Part shown: one piece after another, positions 56,920 to 64,000 of the stretch
How positions within the stretch are numbered: the first letter of the stretch is position 1
How the letters are laid out: each line of letters starts with the position of its first letter
Assembly: GCA_036507285.1 (NCBI GenBank)
Contig: CM071836.1
Coordinates: forward strand, 78,135,505-78,199,504
Reading direction: 5' to 3'
From: Trichosanthes cucumerina
Taxonomy: Eukaryota; Streptophyta; Magnoliopsida; Cucurbitales; Cucurbitaceae
DNA length: 64,000 nt
Notes under the pieces: model-generated
What the model saw: only the letters and a program-made list of their open reading frames with translations
The model's database searches: none
What the model was told of the DNA's origin: nothing
Made by a program: the position numbers and the translations under genes

Positions 56920-59164
56920 GGTCCGTTTGATAACGTTCCTGTTTCCTGTTTCCTGTTTATGTTTCTCATTTTTTAAGAAACAGGCTTGTTTGATAATTAT
57001 TCCTGTTTCTGGTTCCCAAAATTAAAAAAACGTTCCTCAAAATGAGCCTAAATTTTAGAAACTCCAAAAAGGAGTTTCTCTTCGTTTCGTTTCTACTCAG
57101 CGATCTCCCGTTTCTTTTCATCAATTTTTAGGGCAACAACAATCTTTCTCCTCCTCAATCTTCGAAGTTCTAGGGCAACACCAAGCTTTCTCCTCCTCTC
57201 AATCTTTGATTTTTTTAGGGCACACGTACACTAGAGGTAAAACTTCTAGTCGATTTCTCTCTCTCTTTTACTTATCTTCTTCCGTTTCACTGCACGATTT
57301 CTATTCCGTTTTTTTATTATGGTCGATTTCTGGACCATTGTCCTTTTCTCCATGATTTTTTTGGATTTCTACGCTTCAATAAGCTTGATAAGGTTGATGT
57401 CGTTGTGTTGGCTCTGGTTTCAATTGGGTTTAATATATAGTTTAAATCCAAATTTTGAATATAAACTTTGATTTCAGTTCTGTGAGAAATATGTACTTTT
57501 ACAAGTTTTGTGTTGGTGGTTCAACACCAAGTTTTAAGAGGGCAAAGGGTAGTTTTTATCTAGTTTTTGTGGCAAGATTAATTGGACTTTAGCTTTCTCG
57601 AATGTTATCTCTGTTTAAGTTTTAGCCATGATTTTGGAAGATGTATTGGAATTTTTTGAAATTTGGGTTTTGTTCAAATGAAAATTGATTCACTCTTATT
57701 TAACAAATTGAAGTAGGAAGTTGAACTGGTTTTCAATGGAAAACACCATCTAATTAGTAGTTAATATGAAGAAGGCTATATTATGAATTTGGTTTATTGA
57801 ATGAGATGATGTTTTCAGTTAGGATTTAGGATTAATTACACAAACTAAAGGTTTGAAAAAGGTTTGCAAGCTTGGAGTAGAAATTATTTGTCCACCAAAT
57901 CTAGACAATGTGCCACTAGAGATCATATCCAAGCCTAAATATTATCCTTTCTTTAAGGTAATGCCTTGATTTTTTTTTTCTCAAACATGTCATTTTGAAA
58001 ATAAATTTTATGTTCATGCTTATTTTCATGATTGTATTGGTGCGATTGATGGTACTCATATTGCTGCATGTATTCCCCAAAACGAACAAATACCATTTCG
58101 TGGTAGAAAAACTAACACAACATGGAATATAATGTGTGTTTGTTCGTTTGATATGTTATTCACATATATCATGTCTGGTTGGGAAGGATCAGCCAATGAT
58201 TATCGCATACTCCTTGAATGTATTAGGCATCCTGAGAATAAATTTCTTATGCCTAAAAGTGGTATATAATTAGTGTTATTTATGTTGTAGTTCAACATTT
58301 CACTCCATCACAAGTTTTTATGTTTTATATTATGCAGACAAATACTATCTTGTTGATTATGGATATACAAATATGCCTGGATTTTTAGCACCATATCGCG
58401 GTCAAAGATACCATTTACGAGATTTTAGAGAACGAAGACAACAACCTCGAGGTAGGGAAGAAGTATTTAACTATCGACATTCTTCACTACGAAATGTTAT
58501 TGAACGTTGTTTTGGCGTATTGAAGGCTCGATTCCCTATTCTTAAACAAATGTCTCCTTACCTGATCAACACACAAAAATATTTGCCAATAACATGTTGT
58601 ACTATTCACAATTACATTAGATTGAACGATCGTCAAAATGATCTCTTCAATAATTTTAGCAATGAATTAATGATCGTTGAAGATGCACAGAATTTGTCGG
58701 ACAATTTACAAAGTAATGTAATTGAGTTAGATGTGAGTCAACAACATTTAAGGCAAATGGCTCGAGTAAGAGACAACATTGTAGATCAAATTTGAACAAC
58801 CATTGAAGGATAAATACAATTTTATTATTGTATTTGATTTAGCATGGAGACTTATTTGTATTAAATACTCTTTTTTTTAAGTACAATTTGTATTAAATAC
58901 ACTATTTAGTACAATTTTACATTGGGATATTAGTAATTGCATTTTATAGTTATTTTAATGCATATTATATTATATATACTAAATTCTATTTATACTAAAA
59001 AACAAGAAACTGAAAAAGAAAAAAAGAAATAGAAAAAAGAAACAAGAAACAGAAATAGTTATCAAACATATTCTTGTTTCTCGTTTCTAAAATATAAGAA
59101 ACAAGAAACGAGAAACGAGAACGAGAAACAAGAAACAGGAAACGAGAACGTTATCAAATGGGGC
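56920..59164 (+). mobile_element. PIF/Harbinger DNA transposon, 2245 bp
   Basis: Terminal inverted repeats are ggtccgtttgataacgttc (left) and, reversed from the right end, gccccatttgataacgttc. The 3-bp duplication is cta. Next to both ends lie short repeated words on the theme gtttcctgtttc (left) and gaaacaagaaac or gaaacgag (right), probably subterminal transposase-binding arrays. It carries a partial transposase (57862-58795) but no readable Myb-like second gene, which complete family members have. A roughly 50-bp unit with tctagggcaacaccaagctttctcctcctc is repeated at 57129-57230. Confidence 0.88.
57862..58795 (+). pseudogene. Harbinger transposase (DDE nuclease), N-terminally incomplete
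   Basis: Three exons can be read in one frame. Exon 57862-57957 gives ICPPNLDNVPLEIISKPKYY. Exon 58030-58261 gives DCIGAIDGTHIAA (first catalytic Asp), SGWEGSANDYRIL and a split codon. Exon 58338-58795 gives KYYLVDYGYTNMPGFLAPYR (second Asp), FNYRHSSLRNVIERCFGVLK (Glu) and ITCCTIHNYIR. The 76-bp intron 58262-58337 is GT...AG. The 72-bp intron 57958-58029 keeps GT, but its end is AT instead of AG. The N-terminal DNA-binding third is not visible, and family members are about 400 residues. Catalytic residues survive. Without a start, and with a damaged acceptor, I call it a pseudogene. It would cut and rejoin transposon ends in the nucleus. Confidence 0.85.
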
Positions 59165-59167
59165 CTA

Positions 59168-60102
59168 AGCTGACGGAAACGGAACACCCCTACCTGGGAA
59201 CCGACCTGCGAGTGAATTTAATCTAGAGATTTATAAATCATATTTCGTGAGCGACGTTTATTAAGAGTTAATAAATAAACTAATTTAGACCTAAGTTTAA
59301 TAAATGATTTATAGACTTAGGTAATTCCAATATAAACGTTATATTGGCAGACTTAGGTAAATTATAGCTGGTTTATCCAGGTTAATCTCTTTATTATAAA
59401 CTACTTAGTGGGAGGAAATAAAGTATATATGATACATGGAATTTTCACCTATGTATCTCTGTTAAGTTCACACCGTGAGATCCATACTCGGCCTCGTGGC
59501 GCAAATGGGAGTGTTCCCATTCGGGTGGTGTTTGTATGGGTCAAAATCAAGGTGAATGGAGAGAGTACTTATAGTGAGTGAGAGCAGGACTTGTGTCAAC
59601 GGGTCCCACGGTCTCTTCTATCGATTCACACCGTGAGACACCTATGATCCGCCTGCTAGTTTGGTCTGGACCAGACAATCCCTACGAGAGCCTGATCATA
59701 GGGGTCGGAACAACGTGAATTCCCGAAAGGGATAGGGTTGCCTTAGTTTTTTTTCAACTTAGTCCTCCCTTTGGCGGATTTTGTTGGATGATAACTCTGA
59801 AATCTAATATAGACGGTTACATTCACGAGATGCATTAAGAGTTAGTGATTCAGACCGAAAAGTGGTAACTAGAGGCCTATAGGAATAAGAGTTATTCTGG
59901 TATTAAGGTCTGGTCAAGATAGACTCGTCCTATACGAGGAGTGATTCGACTACCTTTCGGTGGCGGCATTCTAAACCTTTGGGGTATCATTGCAAATTTA
60001 ATTGACCTAGGGATCATAGATTAATTTTGCTAAAACCTTATTGAATTTTCAAACAAAAGTTTTTGTGAGAAACTAATACAAGGATTTTTATTTTTCAGAA
60101 AA
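59168..60102 (+). other. Copia B leader, distal part
   Basis: Non-coding. The last 470 bases are closely similar to 198-677 of copia A. The phrase tcacaccgtgaga occurs twice (about 59468 and 59626). It leads straight to the gag start at 60103. Confidence 0.75.
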
Positions 60103-60990
60103 ATGTATAGTTTTGTTATTGCACTTTTAGCCTTGGATAAATTAACTGGTGTTAATGATCAAACTTAGAAAAACAACATTAATACGATTTTGGTAGTCAA
60201 CGACTTGAAGTTTGCACTCATTACGGAATGCCCTCAGGTGTCGAGCTCGACCGCGACACGAAGTGTTCGTGACGCGTACGATAAATCGCTCAAGGCCAAT
60301 GACAAGGCCAAGGTCTACATCTTAGCCAGTCTATCTGATATATTGGTTAAGAATCATGAGAACATGGTCACGACCAAGGAAATCATGGGATCGTTGCAGG
60401 ACATGTTTTGACAACAGTCCTTTCAGGTTCGACACGATGCTCTCAAACACATTTTCAACACTAAGATGAGAGAGGGAACGTCTTCTCGAGAACATCTTCT
60501 CAATATGATGGTCCACTTCAATCTGGCGGAGATGAATGGTGCCTCTATCGACCAGTCGAGCCAGGTCAGCTTCATCCTAGAAACTCTTTCGAAGAGTTTC
60601 CCACAGTTTCGTAGCAATGTTATTATGAACAAAAATTAGCTACAACCTCACCACCCTTCTAAATGAGCTACAAACCTTCCAGTCTCTGATGAAAGTCAAT
60701 GGACAGAAAGGTGAGGTAAATGTTGCCTATCGGTCCTTCAACAGGAGTTCGACCTCGGGGACCAAACCTGTAGCCTCGTCCCCTTTATGCCCGAAAGGGA
60801 AGAAGAACAAAATGAAGAAGGCTAGTAAGGTGAAACAAGCTGACCTAGTTGCCGCTCAAAAGGGCAAAATGGCTAAGGAAGTTGCAGATAAAGGAAAGCG
60901 TTTCTACTGCAACACTGGCGGGCACTGGAAACGCAACTGCCTAAGTACCTGGCTGATAAGAATAATGAAGGTAAATGTGATTTACTAGTA
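60103..60990 (+). pseudogene. Copia B gag, broken
   Basis: The ATG at 60103 opens a copia gag N-terminus; an early stop follows. The frame from 60190 gives DLKFALITECPQV and AYDKSLKANDKAKVYILASL, and ends at a TGA at 60409-60411. The text continues with HIFNTKMREGTSSREHLLNM, MVHFNLAEMNGASID and FILETLSKSFPQF. A further frame from 60689 carries the linker and zinc knuckle FYCNTGGHWKRNC, with the first Cys replaced by Arg. Because the central part is present, this copy shows what copia A has lost. It would form the virus-like particle. Confidence 0.85.
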
Positions 60991-61005
60991 GTTGAAACTT
61001 TTTTA

Positions 61006-62128
61006 GTGTCGAGTAATGACTTTGTCTGGATACTAGATTCAGACGCCACTAACCACGTTTGTTCTTCTTTTCAGGGAATTAGTTCCTGGCAGCAGCTGCA
61101 GGAAGGGGAGATAACACTCAGAGTCGGTACTGGGGAGGTTGTCTCAGTCGTAGCAGTGGTCACGGTAGAGTTGTTGTTTGGCAAGAAGCGGTTGCTATTA
61201 GATAACTCGTGCATAGTACCAGAGTTTACTAGAAACCTCATTTCCATTTCTGGTCTTATCAAACAATGTATTTCAATTTGTTTTCAATTAAATAAAGCAT
61301 TTATTTCTTTGAAAGGTGTTGAACTTTGTACAACTTTACTTGAGAATGACTTGTATGTTTTAAAGCCTAATTCAGTTAAAATGGTTTTAAACACTGAATT
61401 ATTTAAAATAGCAAATACGCGAACTAAAAAGCGAAAAGTTTCTCCTAAAGAAAACGCTCATCTTTGGCATCTAAGGTTAGGTCACATAAATCTCAATAGG
61501 ATTGAGAGACTTGTGAAGAACGGATTTATAAGCCAGTTAGAAGAAAGTTTTTTACCAGTGTGTGAATCGTGTCTTGAAGGCAAAATGATCAAAAGACCTT
61601 TTAGTGGAAAAGGTTACAGAGCCAAAGAGCCCTTGGAGCCTATACACTCTGATCTTTGTGGTCCGATGAGTGTTAAAGCCAGAGGAAGGTATGAATACTT
61701 CATCTCTTTTATAGATGACTATTCGAGATATGAGTATATTTACCTAATGCATCACAAGTCTGAAACACTTCAAAAGTTCAAAGAGTTTAAGACTGAGGTT
61801 GAGAACCAATTAGGTAAAATGATCAAAACACTTCGATCAGATCAAGGTGGAGAGTATATGGACCTTGAATTCCAAGACTATATGATAGAACATGGAATTA
61901 CGTCCCAACTCTCTGCACCTGGTATGCCTAAGCAAAATGGTGTATTAGAAAGGAGAAACTGAACCCTGTTGGACATGGTTCGGTCGATGATGAGTTATGT
62001 TCATCTCCCTGACTCATTTTGGGGTTATGTAGTGGAGATTGCAGTATATATTTTGAACAATCCTCCATCGAAGAGTGTTCCTGATACACCTTTCGAACTC
62101 TATAAATGTCGTAAAGGCAGTTTACGAC
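61006..62128 (+). pseudogene. Copia B protease and integrase, truncated
   Basis: The open frame 61006-61962 begins in protease: WILDSDATNHVCSSF, where DSG of the active site is DSD, then TGEVVSVVAV and NLISISGLIKQ. The integrase follows: HHCC finger with H155, H160, C186 and C189; triad D216 (HSDLCGP), D279 (RSDQGGEY) and E315 (NGVLERR). A TGA at 61960-61962 replaces an Arg codon. The match to copia A continues (MVRSMMSYVHLPDSFWGYVV) to about 62128, where the LTR of another element begins. RT and RNase H would lie beyond that insertion, outside the window. Confidence 0.9.
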
Positions 62129-63567
62129 TGTTGCGTAAATTTTGCAATACCGCAAGTGTACGGGTCAAGTTTTAATATAGTGAATTTGAGTACGAGTATC
62201 GTCCACAGGATTGGGTATTTAATTCAATCAATTCCTATCAATAACACCACTCAATTTTATCTAGAAAATTAGATTTAAAGTTAGGTGATAACACAAAATC
62301 AAAGAGTGAAAGTTGAGAACAATCAGGAGAGACGAATATCTTAGGGACTAGATTTCACCAATTAATTAACTACTTTATTGAGATCATGCTAATGGGTTAT
62401 TGCACTGCTTTTATAAACCAAGAAACTAAGATAACAAATAACCTCTCTCGAGGCAAGTGAATCTCATGCAAGACATAGAATTAAACATCTCTGTTCAACC
62501 TAAAAAATCAAACATGGCACTAAGTTCAATTCTTATGGGTTTCTAATAGCACTTCAATCATTCTCATGTCAAAGTAACTATCAGTCATGCAAATGAGATC
62601 AGATCTAAAATATCTTTCTCAAGAATAAATTCAGACCTAAGAACAAATAAACCGTGATCAAGAGTCTATAAGCATTAAGAATGCAATTGCATGAATAAAA
62701 GCATTACAATAAACCAAAGGCAGTCATATCAACAAAATAACATAATTAAAGGCTACATCTATCCCTAAGATAACAAGTTTAGCTACTCATGTCTACTATA
62801 AATCCTACTAAACTCAAATACAAAACCATAGTTAAACAATAAAAGTGAAAAGAACGAAGGAAAAACTCCCGTGGTGTGAACGACAACGATCCCGGCACCT
62901 ATCACGAACCCCGAGCTCCAAAAAGTCTTCTCCTTGAAATCTTTCCAAAATCTTCTTACAATCTCTCACAATAATGGTTAAACAATGGTGTAAAAATCTC
63001 TCCAAAAAGGTCTCCCCCCATTGCAAGAAGCATTCCTTTCTTTTTATATTAATGGCACGACATTGCAACGCTGGGCATGGCATTGCACGTCGTGCCCTAG
63101 CGAATAAATCAAAGATGGAAAATATCAGGTAGCGTTGCAACGCTGAGGGAAGCGTTGCAACGCTGCTACCCTCGCACGCGTTTGCTAATCGAAGTAGCGT
63201 TGCAACGCTGCTACCCTCGCGTGCCTTCTACTTATCGAAGTAGCGTTGCAACGCCATCGCCATGAATCTTCAAGGAATAGTTGTTGCTATCGGCATGAAT
63301 TCTTATGGTTGAATAGCTACACACAGAGCGTTGCAACGCCATCTCCACGGATTTGATGGCTTGGTTTGGCCTTCCTTCTTCCATTTAATGTAGATTTTAG
63401 CTCCCTTAGCCAATCTTTGGCTCCTTTTTCACTCATAATTCTCCATCCATCTTTATATTGCTCTTTAACCTGAAATTCAACAAATTAATTACGTGAAAGC
63501 CCTGAAATTATCACAAAACTAACATAAATTAAGCGTAATGATAGCACATTTTGTGTGCTATCAAACA
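62129..63567 (-). mobile_element. Athila-like LTR (3' LTR, minus strand), 1439 bp
   Basis: Plus-strand edges are tgttgcgtaaatt and gctatcaaaca. On the minus strand it starts TGTTTGATAGCACAC and is preceded by a purine tract. The other LTR is off the window. If insertion is as inferred, acgac at 62124-62128 is one target copy. It contains five copies of the palindromic word agcgttgcaacgc at 63131-63339 and a terminal hairpin (63539-63563). The text tatcgtccacaggattggg at about 62198 is typical of LTR ends in this group. Confidence 0.75.
63131..63339. repeat. Repeated perfect palindrome AGCGTTGCAACGCT
   Basis: Full 14-bp copies lie at 63131-63144, 63151-63164 and 63196-63209. Copies lacking only the last base match lie at 63242-63254 and 63327-63339. 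The middle three are part of a 45-46 bp tandem unit that also includes gctaccctcgc and atcgaagt. Confidence 0.93.
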
Positions 63568-64000
63568 CCCCTAAACTTAAACAATTGCTAGTCCTTGAGC
63601 AAAAATAAGAAAAAGAAGGATCATATCAGAGTAGGTTTCATACTACGGACTCAAACCTCAGGAATTGAATAAACTCATCAAAAAGGTAACATTGATTAAA
63701 AACTACATAGTAAGATTTTAAAATTAAATCAAATTATTCCTTGAGTGAGTGTGTGATAGCCTTTTCCAGTTTAGTCCTTATAAGCCCAAGATAACCTTAT
63801 TGAGTCCTCTGTTCATTTTCCCTCTATACTGGCCTTAGGCTCCAAATCTTCAGCTCATTTACATAATCAGAAAATTTTTACCTTTTATTGCTATTTTTCT
63901 TTCACCCCTAAACTTAAACTTTATTTTACTAACAACATATTTATTTTATTATTAATTTTTTTTTTGGAGGGAATCCTTCAGTCGTCTATGCCTTCGCTCT
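63568..64000 (-). mobile_element. 3' end of the internal region of an Athila-like element
   Basis: On the minus strand the text ending ctagcaattgtttaagttta and gggg is the polypurine tract next to the LTR (63568-63600). The remainder is AT-rich 3' untranslated sequence like that of element D at 47469-49146. A similar phrase, cacccctaaacttaaac, occurs again at 63905-63920, so the tract seems duplicated here as well. There is no coding sequence. Confidence 0.65.

Overview
The window is gene-free, AT-rich plant nuclear DNA, almost certainly pericentromeric or other repeat-rich chromatin of a eudicot. I suspect a cucurbit from the feel of the LTR families, but nothing in the sequence proves it. 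Every coding remnant that can be recognised belongs to a transposable element: Ty1/copia, Ty3/gypsy (Tekay-like chromovirus and Athila-like), one TRIM and one PIF/Harbinger DNA transposon. No host gene, tRNA or rRNA gene is visible. All protein remnants are broken by frameshifts or stops, except for a short conserved block of the Harbinger transposase.

Layout. 1-197: end of a gypsy-type LTR. 198-714 and 18327-20237: copia copy A, split inside gag. 715-18326: a Tekay-like chromovirus on the minus strand, arranged LTR-internal-LTR-internal-LTR with one outer 5-bp duplication (cgtta). 20238-24742: a truncated Athila-like element on the minus strand, whose LTR carries a nested solo LTR (22063-24145). 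24932-25263: a textbook 332-bp TRIM. 25276-51078: an old copia-type LTR (E) broken by two insertions only 61 bp apart. The first is an internally deleted copia C (25783-31405). The second is a full-length Athila-like element D (31472-50552), which itself carries a chromovirus-derived, coding-empty element (35932-45106). 51081-52229: degenerate tandem and inverted repeats. 52230-62128: copia B, with LTR F, PBS, long leader, gag, protease and integrase. It is interrupted by a solo LTR (54584-56538) and a PIF/Harbinger element (56920-59164), and cut at 62129 by the LTR of another Athila-like element that runs off the window.

The nesting gives a relative history: E before C and D; D before the coding-empty element; copia A before the Tekay array; copia B before solo LTR G, the Harbinger and the last Athila-like element. 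Boundaries were fixed by TG...CA ends, 3-5 bp target-site duplications, primer-binding sites (initiator Met tRNA type TGGTATCAGAGCC, or the TGGCG(C/T)CGTTGCC type) and polypurine tracts.

The observations I rate highest are: (1) copies of the same repeat differ mostly in or beside CAG/CTG (CHG) triplets, as small scrambles rather than C-to-T changes, which looks like consensus error at methylated CHG sites and may have created many of the frameshifts; (2) the three-LTR chromovirus array; (3) the coding-empty chromovirus relative with intact cis signals; (4) adjacent LTR minisatellites expanded reciprocally in the two chromovirus families; and (5) a repeated perfect palindrome AGCGTTGCAACGCT in an Athila-like LTR. 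All identity statements are by eye; no alignment or database search was run.
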